From Apostichopus japonicus (lineage: Eukaryota > Echinodermata > Holothuroidea > Aspidochirotida > Stichopodidae): a stretch of 64,000 nucleotides of DNA. Location: NCBI RefSeq assembly GCF_037975245.1, contig NC_092562.1, positions 30,878,554 to 30,942,553 of the forward strand. The letters run 5' to 3'. Positions 32,401-42,085 of this stretch are shown here, in pieces. Made by a program: the position numbers and the translations under genes. The notes beneath the pieces are model-generated. The model did not search any database. It saw only the letters and a program-made list of their open reading frames with translations, and had not been told where the DNA came from. Each line of letters starts with the position of its first letter. Positions within the stretch are counted from its first letter, which is position 1.

Positions 32401-33773
32401 AGTACTGCAGGAGATGTCCGAGGTGTACACTTGCCAAAAGTGGACCAAAGATCAAGACATCCATGGGTTCAGTGGTTGCCAAAAGGCCACTGGAAATTGT
32501 AGCAATTGACTTTACAATGTTAGAGCCCAGTTGTGGAGGTGTAGAAAATGTGCTAGTCCTTACAGATGTGTTTACAAAATTTACGCAGGCTGTTCCTACA
32601 AGAGATCAGAAAGCATCAACAGTAGCTCAGGTTCTATTCAGAGAGTGGTTCATCAAGTTTGGTATCCCAGAGAGAATCCACAGCGACCAAGGTCGGAACT
32701 TCGAGAGCCGATTAGTCCAGGAGTTGTGTAATTTGTACAACATCAAGAAAACACACACCACCCCCTACCACCCGGAGGGCAATGCACAATGCGAACGTTT
32801 TAACAGGACAATGCATGACCGCTTGAGGACATTGTCTATGGATAAGAAGAGAAAATGGCATAAGTATCTTCCTGAATTGGTGTATGCATATAATATAACA
32901 CCACATACCACCACTGGATACTCCCCTCATTATCTATTTTTTGGAAGAGAACCAACATTACCCATTGATCATTTGTTGGGTATTGAGAGTGACGAGACGT
33001 GGATGGCAGATCACCATCAGAGGCTAAGGACAGCTCTTGATATTGCTGCATCCAATATTGAGAAGGAAGCACAACGACGTCAGGAAAAACATGGCCAGCC
33101 AGCTCCCAATACTAGTTTACCAATTGGCGCCAGAGTATATACCAGGAACAGGAAAGTAAAGGGTAGAAACAAGATACAAGATTTCTGGGACGATATCCCA
33201 CATAAAGTTATTTACCGTCCCTATCCTGATGGTAACGTGTATGTTATTGAACCCCTTAACGGAAATGGCACAACAAAGACATTGCACCGAAGAGACATAC
33301 TTGATTCAAAGGAATTGGTTCAAATTTTGGAACCTGCAGGGCCAAGTGAGGAAGTACCTGCTGTTGAAGCCCTAAGCCAGAACTCAGATGACGAAGTAAT
33401 CGACTCAGCTTGGTGGGTAGAGAATGTCAACCCCGACGCCCGACAGCCTTGCAGCCGTAACGATAGCAATAAGTCAATTGAAATTGCTACAGCGCCGATG
33501 CCCGATGCTGATGAAACTAACACTACAGCAGACGTAGACCATGAAGTTCCCAGTGACTCTGTTGATATGAACTCATACGTAAACGAAAAGGATTTAGGGA
33601 ACAACACCTTGAGGCGTTCATCCCGAAGTAATGCTGGTGTGCACTCGAACCCTAGTAAACTTCCCAGGTCTGCAATTCAGCAAGAGGTTCGAACTAGTTT
33701 TGTTGACCCAACTGTTTTAGCTAATATATCTCAAACTCAGCTCCTGTTGGCACAGATGCTTGCCAAGTGTTAG
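29406..33773 (+). CDS. gypsy-3 Pol polyprotein
   Basis: Coordinates start at the first pol-frame codon after the slip. There is no in-frame ATG near the start; an open TTG at 29451 is unlikely to be used. Numbering from 29451: protease DTGA at 34-37; reverse transcriptase with FCSLDLAHGYHQVPV and YLDD at 518-521; RNase H with EVDASLLGFG (D680); integrase zinc finger H954, H959, C986, C989; catalytic core D1020, D1079, E1115 (D,D-35-E); then a GPY/F-like region (about 1195-1260) and an acidic, Ser/Asn-rich tail. PR-RT-RH-IN order is Ty3/gypsy. All key residues are present and there is no internal stop. Confidence 0.93.
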   Translation, partial: LGKPVVGNQESTGVVLNNPGHDTLVTKAVGECPKITVQSGSLSIRCLLDTGAEVSTITESFFLEHITQSGELVDVSAFLKISGATGVNVPYIGYVELPITVLGYVFPGMGFLVVKDSCDPQFVEKKRMVPGVLGCNIFRAMQRLLENKWGSDFQDKLVLESGTIEDQRLAHVIAAFQEKEEDLNNQGVDHSIARVCAEKLVLVAANTITSIQVSVQPSTDSKPYVAMIAQLNAEDRTHLPTGLQVAPTLVSIDRSGVAPLQVANFSNHDIYLQPRAPVGIAEGASLGSMVQVKQVDVNEIQVQTVDANDLQTVSEPPEQVSTRAIPLESKMTIGDKLNVSQREELRALLHRYDDVFSQHEDDLGFCDKVEHRIILLDDKPVKVPHRRIPPHRWKEVRDHLQQLLSRQIIRESSSPYASPVVLVRKKDNSLRMCVDYRALNAKTHRDAYPIPRIEEALDALKGANYFCSLDLAHGYHQVPVSESDIEKTAFRVGTGGLYEFTRMPFGLTNAPATFMRLMDKVFGDENFQTVLIYLDDILVFGRTFQETQQRLEMVLSRLRSYNLKVKPEKCYLYEERLRYLGHIVSKDGILPDPEKTRAIQNWKRPETERELRSFMGLASYYRRFVANFSKIAAPLHALTGGQRCIAKRPHNPTRSVADRWEAKHEEAFLELKSKLTTAPVLGYPDFQRPYILEVDASLLGFGAVLSQQQETGRVVIAYASRGLKLDEKQMSNYSSMKLELMALHWAITVKFRDLLLGAEFVVYTDNNPLSYLKTSAKLGAVETRWAAELSQFHFDIAYRSGKSNVNADSLSRKEFHGEEPVSARFGEIVAVAGDLHTMSTSGITLPNEVKERIQERTQEVWQQELHSLPERVQPSSTFPLPSISTEGIARLQSTDPVVSRLRHYWDLKQKPTICKLMKESREAQKLLREWERISEKDGILYRTITLKGQRVQQICLPLQLKDTVLNCVHDQTGHQGSEKTFKLARLRCHWIGMANDIVEYCRRCPRCTLAKSGPKIKTSMGSVVAKRPLEIVAIDFTMLEPSCGGVENVLVLTDVFTKFTQAVPTRDQKASTVAQVLFREWFIKFGIPERIHSDQGRNFESRLVQELCNLYNIKKTHTTPYHPEGNAQCERFNRTMHDRLRTLSMDKKRKWHKYLPELVYAYNITPHTTTGYSPHYLFFGREPTLPIDHLLGIESDETWMADHHQRLRTALDIAASNIEKEAQRRQEKHGQPAPNTSLPIGARVYTRNRKVKGRNKIQDFWDDIPHKVIYRPYPDGNVYVIEPLNGNGTTKTLHRRDILDSKELVQILEPAGPSEEVPAVEALSQNSDDEVIDSAWWVENVNPDARQPCSRNDSNKSIEIATAPMPDADETNTTADVDHEVPSDSVDMNSYVNEKDLGNNTLRRSSRSNAGVHSNPSKLPRSAIQQEVRTSFVDPTVLANISQTQLLLAQMLAKC

Positions 33774-34372
33774 TGTTGATTCCTACAGTTATATGCTTCT
33801 GTGTGTTCGTTAGATTTAGGTTGGTTTGGAAAGAATTCTTTTCAATTTAATTTTATTGTATATATGTTGTTGTCGCCACTCAAGCGCTGCGTAGATGTTT
33901 TAGCAAATGTATATGTATTCAACCTTCCAGGTAATGCCTATACTTAGCAGAGCTTCGTCTATCACATTCCGCATGCAGCATTGTGCAGAATAATTCATTC
34001 GGATTATGTATTATTGCTGGGATATATTTCAAGATTTGCATGTAACTGTATTATCTCGATCAGTGGTAGTCAGTCTATCTTGTCATTTTGTAACATTTGC
34101 TCATTGGTACTCAGTTTAAGAAAGGGTTAGCAATTGCAATTATGTATTTTGTCTTGAAATACTTGGTTAGAGTACATGAGAGTGTTGAAATGTAGAATGA
34201 TATGTTACAACCAATCTTATAGTTTTAAGTCACACCGACTACCATATGTATTGGACTTACTGGACAGCTTACTGAAGCAGGTTAGAAAGGCTTGCTTGTT
34301 TTTTTTGTAAATATGTTGAAGTTTTATTTTTCTGTCTTGTTCTTCTGATTAATGTCAGGGACGACATTGTTT
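33774..34372 (+). other. gypsy-3 3' untranslated region
   Basis: About 600 bp, nearly identical to the gypsy-2 equivalent. No env. Confidence 0.7.
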
Positions 34373-34386
34373 AAAGGAAGGGGAGG
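34373..34386 (+). promoter_or_regulatory. gypsy-3 polypurine tract
   Basis: AAAGGAAGGGGAGG immediately before the 3' LTR. Confidence 0.85.
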
Positions 34387-35353
34387 TGTAACAGTGGTAA
34401 CCCTTACCGATGGACTTGGTAAAAGGCGACGAGCGCCATCTATTTTACTTTACTACTTTTTATGAGAATCATTTGTTACGACTACTACTACTATTACAAC
34501 TTTTTGTGAATGGTCTTCTTTCCATTTTGCGGAGCCATTCTTTTACATGACAAGATTATATTATATTCAGGGTAAGCTTTAATTCATGATTGTTTGATAG
34601 GATTTAATTGCAGAGTGATGAAGAGTGTATTTGATTTCGAAATTGCTGTCAATTAAGTAACTTAAGTAACTTAGCTGTCACGGTAGATCGCTGTACACCA
34701 CCGTGCTATCCTAACGCACGTGTGTTGTGGGGCCTTGGCCTTGACATTATAAGATCTTTGTCACAATGTGCGCTACCTCATGTTATTGCTAAGTTGTATA
34801 CTATTAAGCTTATACTTATCCCTTTCGTCATTATCATAATCAGTGATGGATGATCAAACTTATAATTAGTAACCATGTTTCCTGGAGATTGATGAAGGTG
34901 TAAATTAGTATTAAAATGTAACATCAGACCTCACATCATCATCAGAGAGTTCCATAATCTCCTTAGCAACCCAATTGTTTAAATGAAGTTGGTCACATGA
35001 CATGTCACCTGATATATTATTCTTTTTATTTCTAAAGTGATTTGTTTTAATTCTTTTTGTTGAAGTAATTGAGATTGTTGGATTCATTTAGTGCTTTGCT
35101 ATGACCAACATCTGAGAAAATAATGAAACAATATTCAATTAAGTAAGAACAATACTCAATGTTTATGACTCCTCGTCACTCATGTATTGGTTCTCAGTGC
35201 ACAATTAATTTACATTAATTATCCATGATAAGTAATTACCTTAATCTTGTATTTATGATCCTTTTGTTTTGTCTTTGCAGGGTTTTTCATTGCTTATTGT
35301 TGTTGAATAAATACCATACAGTAGCAACATGAACCTGTGTTTCGGTCATTACA
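34387..35353 (+). repeat. gypsy-3 3' LTR
   Basis: 967 bp. Lacks 5 bp present in the 5' LTR near 27400, otherwise close to identical. Confidence 0.9.
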
Positions 35354-35749
35354 TTAAGTATGATGTTACTGTGTCCCCCATAACAGTAAGCTGATCATCT
35401 GTATCCACTATATTTGAGCTGGGCAGGGAGTTGTGTTATCTTAGGATACTCTTGCCCTTGGCTCTATAAGAAGGCCAGTTTACCAGTGATCTGTGCCGCA
35501 CACTAGATAGTCTTAGTCACTCGTAATTGGTACAGACTCCATCTGACCAGACTGTTAAACCCAGGGAATGCTTAGGGCGTACAGCCTGACAAAAGTGTTA
35601 GTTGTCATGGCAACCTGTGATCTAAGTAAGTAGTTGTGCATGGGTTGAAGTAGTCAGTGTGCACATGCTAGCAGAGGAATTTCCCTGTTAATGTACTATT
35701 GTAGATTTGGCACGTACATATTAAAGTTGATGTTTACACTTGTTGTTAT
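35354..35749. other. Copy-0 intron between gypsy-3 and the long solo LTR
   Basis: Matches 47250-47645. Contains the start of the minus-strand open frame described at 47059-47304. Otherwise nothing recognised. Confidence 0.5.
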
Positions 35750-37340
35750 TGTAGTGAAGTGAAATTTTGTTGTGTACACCCGTTTAGTATTTGCATGTCT
35801 TATGTAATATGTCGTAATAGTCAGTTTGTAGCGTTAGTTGTATACACGTGTTTCTTCAGTTCTGGATACGTTGTTGTATGGCGAACATCGTCCCTGCAGA
35901 GCTCCGGGGTATCGCCTCGTGATCCCGTTCATATATTTGTTAATTTCATTTAATCTTGGGTCGTCAATAGCCCAGATTTACCCATATCTTTACTACCTGG
36001 AGTCAGGAAGGAGATGTCACCCTTTTCAGAGGCAGGATGCCTCAGGTTTTTGGATGGTTTGACTTCTGGCTCGAAGTCGCTGGTTACCAAGATGGCGGAT
36101 AATACCAACCTCTATAGCGAGCTGGCTAGAGTTAGCGTTGATGAGTCTCGATGTACGCGACCTCCTGTACCGCGAGCGAAGAGTCTCCTTCGTCTTGTTA
36201 TCCGCGAGCGAGCTGACTTCAGTTTAGTAAGAGTTTAAGTCATAAATATTATTATTTAAATGCCGTACGTACCCTTATTGTAAGTTGATCGAATCGTAGT
36301 TGTAATTGTTGCCCCTCTGGCTAGGTTGTACTTGACCGTACAAAGTATATGATAGGTTGTGTTTTGGACCTTGGTCCTATGGGTTTATAGCGTGTGTTGT
36401 GTACACTGTGTAGATCAGTGGTTGTGTATCGTTAAGCACATGGGTGCTAGTAGTATTGTGTACCTTTATACTGTAAGAGTGACAGTACCTTGAGTTTTAG
36501 TATACAGAGAGTTATATACAGTTACGTGAAGTATACAGAAAGTAATTGAAAGCGTATTGTACTGTATTGACAGTTGAGTTGTATTGAGAGATTATTATTT
36601 TACTGTACCTGTATTTTATTGTACTACTCGCAGTGTAAAGAGTGTACGTATTTGTATTTTGTATTTTGAACATATTGTTACTGTTGGTCACTACAGAGTT
36701 GTCTCAAGAGCTTGTCCTTCTAATCTTAGCCTTTATGGATAGCTATGGAGTGCCAAGTCTCTTGAGAGTTTGTGGGTTCAGGAGGTGAAAATTCCTGCTG
36801 TCTAGGAACAGTACGGTGAAAGGCCTATAATGAGTTGCAGCGGCATTAGTTGCCCTAGGCTGGCCATTATGAAGGTGTAAAATTCCTCGCCTGTTGACAA
36901 ACGTTTATTATTATTTATGCAGTTTATTTCATAATGTTCATTTTACATTTTTCCTTATACACTTTATGCATTGTTGTTCAGTATTGTACGAGTGCTATGT
37001 CGTATTGCAGGGTGATATTATTGAGTATTTATTTAGTATTGGAGCATAGGTTCTGTGCATATTTCGTAGTTTCAAGTATAGATCTCCCCCGAGTAAGGAT
37101 AGTTTTATTAAGAGTAAAGAGTCCGTTGAGCCATTTATTATACAAAGCCATTTAATACTGTCATGTGTCATGACTTATTGTTCATTTGTATATTTTCATT
37201 TACCATTTTGTAGAGTTTGTAATAAAAAGTCAGTCGTTGTTTCAACGCAAGAACACTCTTGCCTCCTCATTGATCGCTTATGAGTTCGAAGCGAAGGAAC
37301 CCCAACCGGTAATTTCCCCCCCAATCCGCGGTTCGCTTCA
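35750..37340 (+). mobile_element. Solo LTR, about 1.59 kb
   Basis: Absent from copies 1 and 2. Flanked by TTAT duplicates (35746-35749 and 37341-37344); single TTAT at 47642-47645. Begins TGTAGTGAAG, ends TTCGCTTCA, and has AATAAA at 37221-37226 about 115 bp from the end. No internal domain. Long LTR, so probably BEL/Pao or gypsy; not resolved. The open frames inside (for example 36014-36238) have no domain support. Confidence 0.7.
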
Positions 37341-37344
37341 TTAT

Positions 37345-38993
37345 TAAGCCCCATTGTTATTGATTATATTGAATATTTAAGTTCCCTTACATAAAAGTTG
37401 GTATGCACACTGTGCGTTATTTGCGCACATATTGTACGTAAGGCTAAATACACATAAAAAATCTTTGGGCGTAAACGCTTCTTTCGCCCAAAATATGCAC
37501 AACTTACGCTCTTCAGATACTGTGTGCGTAAAAATCAAGTGCATCTTCAGTTACATCATCATCAAAATAGGGATTTGCAATATGTAAATGAGCTAAATCG
37601 ATGATAAGTCAATTTAAATCAGTAGAAGTCAACTTAAGCTGCTAGAAACTGTTAAAAGTTGAAGGAAATTGACTTCTACCAATTTAATTTGACATATCAT
37701 CCATTTAAACTGGTAGATGTCGATTTAAATTCACATATACCGATTTGTTTTACGTATCATCCATTTCAATAAGTATATGTCAATTCAATTCAGTATATGA
37801 TGATTTTGAACTGGTAAAAATCGAATTAAATTGGTATAACGTTGATTTAAAATGACAAACACCAATGTAATTTGACATATCATCAATTTAATCTCGTAGT
37901 TGTCGACTTAAATCAATATGTCGATTTAAACTGCAGGTTATAAAGAAAATTTAAATCGACATCTACCAGTTTTAATCGATGTCAATTTTAATCGATAAGA
38001 GTCAATTTAAGCTGCTATAAATTGGTATAAGTCGAAGAAAATTGGTATATGTCATTTTAAAATCGGTATGTTTCGATTTGAGACTGATGCCCAGCCAGAG
38101 TGAGCAGATGTGTATTGGGGACTTTTCATTATGTCATGAAGTGCATATTTCGGACTTGTCTTGGAATTTCATACTAACTAAACAGGAACCAGTGCTTCCC
38201 ACCAATGGAGAACAAGGTCATTTGTCATTGCTGTCCTTTGTCAAGCGACAAATTTAAACAAGTTTTGTTTCCCTAAAATATGCCCCTACCCATCTCTCTT
38301 CCTCTATACAGTAATTGTCTTTAGAAACAACATAACAAACTATGCATAACCAAGACTGGACTGGATAAACGTTAGAGGTGAACAATGTATGAATGTTTTA
38401 TGTACATATTTAGCTTTAACGGTGAACAATGTATCTATGTTTTATGTACATATTTGACTTGAAATGTATATTCACTTGAAGTGTGTATTAGCCAGCAGGT
38501 TGTGCATATTGGCTGTATCATGTTGTATTGTTTCATATTTTTACGCATAGAATGCTAATACAGCAGTTTCACACGAGTGGTGCCTCCATGTGCGTTTAAT
38601 GTACATATTTATGTGCGTATTTATTGCAATACGCATCTCCTTTGGGCATTTTTTAACCTAAAGTGAGTATTCATACTGTTTGAAGTGCATTTTATTCAAC
38701 AGGTTGCGCATATTGATGGCATTTTCATGTGCGATTTGTAAAAATGCACGCGTAGTGAAGTGAATAAACAGAAGTATACTTTTGTGTACGGAAATTAGGC
38801 CACTCACCTGACATCCCGCAACCATCTAGGATGATGCAGACATCACCAGTAAAAATTATTCATTAATTTGCATGAAAAAAATTAATGTCCGTTGAATAAA
38901 TATTGCTATTATCCATCAATATAGATAAATCCATGCTCCAATAACTGTTCAGTTACCAGCATATAGCAGTAATGACATAATGAAAATACATAC
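37345..38993. other. Right end of the transposon-filled intron, copy 0
   Basis: Contains the AT-rich motif array (37590-38080) and a tandem 48-bp duplication around 38380-38460 (GAACAATGTATnnATGTTTTATGTACATATTT twice). A 71-codon plus frame (38042-38257) is conserved in all copies only because the copies are near identical. No exon supported. Confidence 0.5.
37590..38080. repeat. AT-rich short-motif array (copy 0)
   Basis: About 490 bp built from alternating orientations of ATTTAAATCGACAT, AATTGGTATATGTC and CTGGTAGATGTC words at 20-30-bp spacing, giving many short inverted repeats. Confidence 0.65.
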
Positions 38994-39128
38994 ATTGACA
39001 GTTTGTTCCTCTCCAGCCATCCTTGCATTGGTTGTTTCCACACACACCTGTGTCTAAAGCACAGAGAGCGTTATCTGCACAATGACACTCCTGTTTACAG
39101 TTAGCGCCAAACGTCCCTGTTTCACACT
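38994..39128 (-). CDS. Tie-like receptor exon: EGF-3 (copy 0)
   Basis: 45-codon phase 1-1 exon: acceptor TTCTTTCCAG before 39128, donor GTATGTA after 38994. Eight-cysteine EGF module beginning ECETGTFGANC and ending DGWRGTNCQ, corresponding to the third EGF repeat of Tie (G-x-x-G-x-x-C...GW-G--C). Downstream in the transcript the next recognisable exon is Ig-A at 5490, about 33.5 kb away, because four large insertions occupy the intron. Confidence 0.85.
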
Positions 39129-40065
39129 CTGGAAAGAATTGAAGAAGGTAAAATGTAAGTCATGACATTGCTGATGAAGTACTGAAACATGGTTGTGATA
39201 TCAGAAAACTAAAGAGCACACATTACAGATATGATCTTCACTGCTTAAATAATCGTTCTGAGAGACCTGTAATGTGCAAAGTGATAGAATGTATACCATC
39301 AATGAAAGTCAACAAACTCCTACAAGGTACAGTACCTAGTCATAAAAGTGACATTTCTTCCAATTTTACAGAATGGATAATTGGATGATCTCCCTTATTT
39401 CAAATATCAGGAAGCTGTCTCTACCAAAAACAGAAGCCACAAATGGAGTCTATTGAATGATGACACCACTAACACCATTGAAACTATTGTCAGCATTGAA
39501 AGATAAACGGGTATAGCTCCTTGCCGTTTTACGACTCGTTAAAAATTCAGATAAAAGAGAATGATAAAAATACAATGTTATCACTTAACAATATGAATGT
39601 AATATCTTCCTTTTGGGAAGCTTCTTCAAATAAAATATTAAAGAGCAAATTCACCGTCAGAACCAAAATTTCAGTATATTTATTACCATGTTTCAACAAC
39701 AAAGATACCAAATCAGAAAAAAAAATTACAGTGTATAAATTAAGTAATATGACATGTATGTTCATATCAACACATATAGCTTACCACATAACCTAACTTG
39801 ATGTTCATATGCCAAAAGTGTTGTTAACAACAGTTTTTGGACAGCTCACACACGTTTCACTAATATGATTAACATTAATATTTCCAAATCGAAACATACA
39901 TCAGGAAAATAATTAAACATGATACAAAGAAAGGAAGACCTCATCGATATAGAGTCTGTATCTACAGCCTATCATTTACTCTAAGCAATTGTATTGGTGA
40001 CTATATTCGAATCGACTCAACAATCTGTTTGTCATAACTTCTTACAAACAAAGTAGTATTGATAC
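39129..40065. other. Intron EGF-2-like to EGF-3, copy 0
   Basis: AT-rich, no exon or repeat recognised. Copy equivalents are 49430-50366 and 59731-60667. Overlapping short frames around 39521-39796 on both strands are not convincing. Confidence 0.5.
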
Positions 40066-40221
40066 CTTCTGTACAGTTTAGTCCTTTATAGCCAGCAGGA
40101 CAGAAACAGCCAAGAGGATCAGGATAACAGATGATTGCACCCTGACATCCATCAGCATGGTCATCACCAGAATCATCACATTTATACTCAGCATTCTGAC
40201 CAAAGACATTCCTTCCATGAA
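40066..40221 (-). CDS. Tie-like receptor exon: EGF-2-like module (copy 0)
   Basis: 52-codon phase 1-1 exon: acceptor TTTTCATCAACAG before 40221, donor GTATCA after 40066. Its second half, CYPDPLGCFCPAGYKGLNC, matches the signature of the second EGF repeat of Tie receptors (C-x-DP-x-GC-x-C-x2-G-x-KGL-x-C). Only six cysteines are present. Aligned on the shared FG, the first two cysteines of the vertebrate repeat are replaced by His and Ala. A SINE lies immediately upstream of the acceptor. Confidence 0.85.
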
Positions 40222-40254
40222 CTGTTGATGAAAATATGTTTGTATTTATGTTAT

Positions 40255-40490
40255 TTAGATCCTCCTGCAAGCAGGAACTTGTGAAGAAGCCATCATTGCA
40301 TGGCTTATCAAAGCCTCAAGCTGACCGAAGTCAGTCTCTTAGAGTTATATTTAACGTCCATGATTATGAATTGTCAATTGTCAACAACTCTGCGACTGGA
40401 CGACAAACATTCATCTTGGAGTGACTCGAACTCGGGAACTTATGATTGAAAGGCACCGGCGTTAACCCACTGAGACACTCCACTCGCCTT
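40255..40490 (-). mobile_element. tRNA-derived SINE (copy 0)
   Basis: On the minus strand a 70-nt tRNA-like head has an A-box-like TGTCTCAGTGGG (40466-40477) and a B-box-like GAGTTCGAGTCAC (40421-40433). It is followed by about 160 bp of unrelated body (GACTGACTTCGGTCAGCTTG, ATGATGGCTTCTTCACAAG). It ends about 33 bp before the EGF-2-like splice acceptor. The head would not fold as a functional tRNA, so this is a retroposon. The exact 3' end and target duplication are unclear. Confidence 0.65.
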
Positions 40491-40690
40491 TGTAATATGG
40501 TAAATATACCCTGCAGCTTGGTAGAGATGGTGATATCGTTGCCCCTGGGGATAATTACTTGGTAGGCTATTTCTGAAGCAGGCTTTATAATCCAAGAAGC
40601 TCCACTCAAATATATGATTAAAACATTCTATTGATTAGGAGATGATTTATTCTCTCCCTGATACAATTATAAGTTCAACTAAAGCAAATA
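40491..40690. repeat. Inverted-repeat arm A, at the copy 0/1 border
   Basis: On the minus strand it reads as a coding-like stretch (SGASWIIKPASEIAYQVIIP). The partner arm at 43555-43760 is the same sequence inverted, with internal differences that close that reading frame. Probably two copies of an unidentified old mobile element in opposite orientation. A SINE abuts this arm. Confidence 0.55.
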
Positions 40691-41813
40691 GGTATATATT
40701 ATATGGCGGTAATATTGATAGTGAGCACTGGTGGTGGGAAGCCAACCCAAGTTAGCAAGACAAGATGTGCGAGAGCACTGAGGTCTTTAACGTTTTACTC
40801 CCAAGCTATTATGGAAGCCAATGAGCAGAATACCTCACCAGTTAAATGAGTAAGATAAGAATTTTTCACCAGTTGAGCATAGTGCAGTGTTATATTGGTT
40901 TAGTTTTTCTGTGTCACCACGAGTTGTATTTGAACACTGTCAAAAATTATTAACTTAGTGTGAAAGAGATGTACTGTGTTCATTATACAGTTCGGTTTGT
41001 ATTCAGAGTTGTCACGAACACTAGTATTGCTTGTTTGGTTATTGTATTTTCTTCTATGTATTTCACATTATTTTTGTGTAAGAGTGATTATCTGTAATAT
41101 TACTGAATTGGCTGAGACTGTTGCCCCTGGTGTGTAAGAAGGTTTGAATTTCATTTTGAAGAATTTCATGTTAGCCATTTATTCCATCTGGCATCACGAT
41201 TCCTTGCAACATATTTTCATGTGTCCAAATTTGACCAAAGAGATTGTTTATTGTGTTTTGTCTGTTGACCTCCGGAATGGCTATCATTTTCTCCTGCAAA
41301 CCTTGTCTGGCAGAGACGAAGGTACTTAAATCTGTAATATCTCTCGCTATCTGCGGTTTGCTTCACTAATAAGCAGTAAAGTTAGAATTGATGTTGACAA
41401 GATTTCTGACAACAAAAACCAGATCGGTGACACAATCTGGCCAGAGACATGTAATCATGAACAGCTGATAAGATTGAGGTTAATTCAAAATTAATACTTA
41501 AAATACAAGTGAATGTCTCTTAATGTTGATATTATTTCCTGAATCCAGCTGAAGATCAAACTTGAATTTAATAGTACAATTAATCTTAGTAAACCATAAC
41601 AAACATTGAGAGCATCTAGTTACATGTTTATTGAGTGACTGATTATGGTATCATCCCTAACATTTCTTTACTACAAGAGGTGAAAGTGAAGAGCACATTA
41701 TTAATCAGTGTTGATTCAGCAATTCTTTCCTAAGTACTGCTTGAGGGTAAAGGTACTTACAGTAACAGGAAAATCATGCATTGTTAATTGTTAAGACAAT
41801 TAATTAAACTTAC

Positions 41814-41948
41814 TATTTTCACAATTGTTTCCACTGAATCCAGGAGGACAAAGACACAGACCAGTTAAATCTGAGCAAACTCCTCCGTTGATACAAGGTT
41901 CACATGTATTAGTACAGTCAGGTGGACTCCACATGTTCTCTGGACATT
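41814..41948 (-). CDS. Tie-like receptor exon: EGF-1 (copy 1)
   Basis: Same eight-cysteine module and splice borders as 1222-1356, phase 1-1, identical in sequence as far as I can read. It follows Ig-B (44091-44351) and precedes the EGF-2-like exon (40066-40221) on the minus strand. Confidence 0.85.
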
Positions 41949-42085
41949 CTTAAATGTAAAGGAGTGACAAATATATCAGTAGCATTGGTGAATCAATTTG
42001 CAGAGATTAATTTAGTGCATACATTGTGTACTTTCTTGTTTTCATATATTTTGTTCTTTATGAAGTATTGGAAATACAAATAATT

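Larger units (their letters stand above)
27304..35353 (+). mobile_element. Ty3/gypsy LTR retrotransposon (gypsy-3), frames intact
   Basis: 8,050-bp element flanked by a perfect 4-bp duplication TTAA (27300-27303 and 35354-35357). Empty site in copy 1 at 47250-47253 and in copy 2 at 57551-57554. LTRs of 972 and 967 bp differ mainly by a 5-bp indel. Gag and Pol are both open, with all catalytic motifs, a tRNA-Ser primer site and a polypurine tract. A plausible active or recently active element. No env. Confidence 0.93.
1..40628. repeat. Copy 0 of a 10.3-kb tandem unit, swollen by transposons
   Basis: The first base aligns with 40629, 50930 and 61231, so this is one full period of the array stretched to 40.6 kb. 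It holds exons EGF-1, Ig-B and Ig-A at its left and EGF-3 and EGF-2-like at its right. Compared with copies 1 and 2 it carries a 176-bp solo LTR, a 1.6-kb extra stretch (5797-7417), a 19.3-kb TIR element, a gypsy element and a 1.6-kb solo LTR. The left part (1 to about 5800) differs from copy 1 by roughly 1 percent plus indels. The right part (26937-40628, outside insertions) is almost identical to copy 1. Confidence 0.85.
40222..41813. other. Intron EGF-1 to EGF-2-like, copy 0/1 border
   Basis: Holds the SINE and inverted-repeat arm A. The rest is AT-rich non-coding. Equivalents are 50523-52114 and 60824-62418. Confidence 0.5.

Noticed and set aside
33774-34386. Envelope gene after pol in gypsy-3 (also gypsy-2 and gypsy-1)
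   Set aside because: About 600 bp or less with no sustained reading frame; these are retrotransposons without env.
15910-35353. A single 19-kb tandem duplication containing gypsy-2 and gypsy-3
   Set aside because: The two elements have different LTR subtypes and different flanks, and gypsy-3 has its own perfect target duplication: independent insertions.
36014-36238. 74-codon plus-strand frame inside the long solo LTR
   Set aside because: Lies in LTR sequence, has no homology I can name and no continuation.
38042-38257. 71-codon plus-strand frame repeated in three copies
   Set aside because: Conservation is explained by near-identity of the whole unit; it starts inside the AT-rich motif array.
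40418-40490. Possible tRNA gene
   Set aside because: Boxes A and B are degenerate, the acceptor stem does not pair and it is fused to a SINE body; read as a retroposon head.
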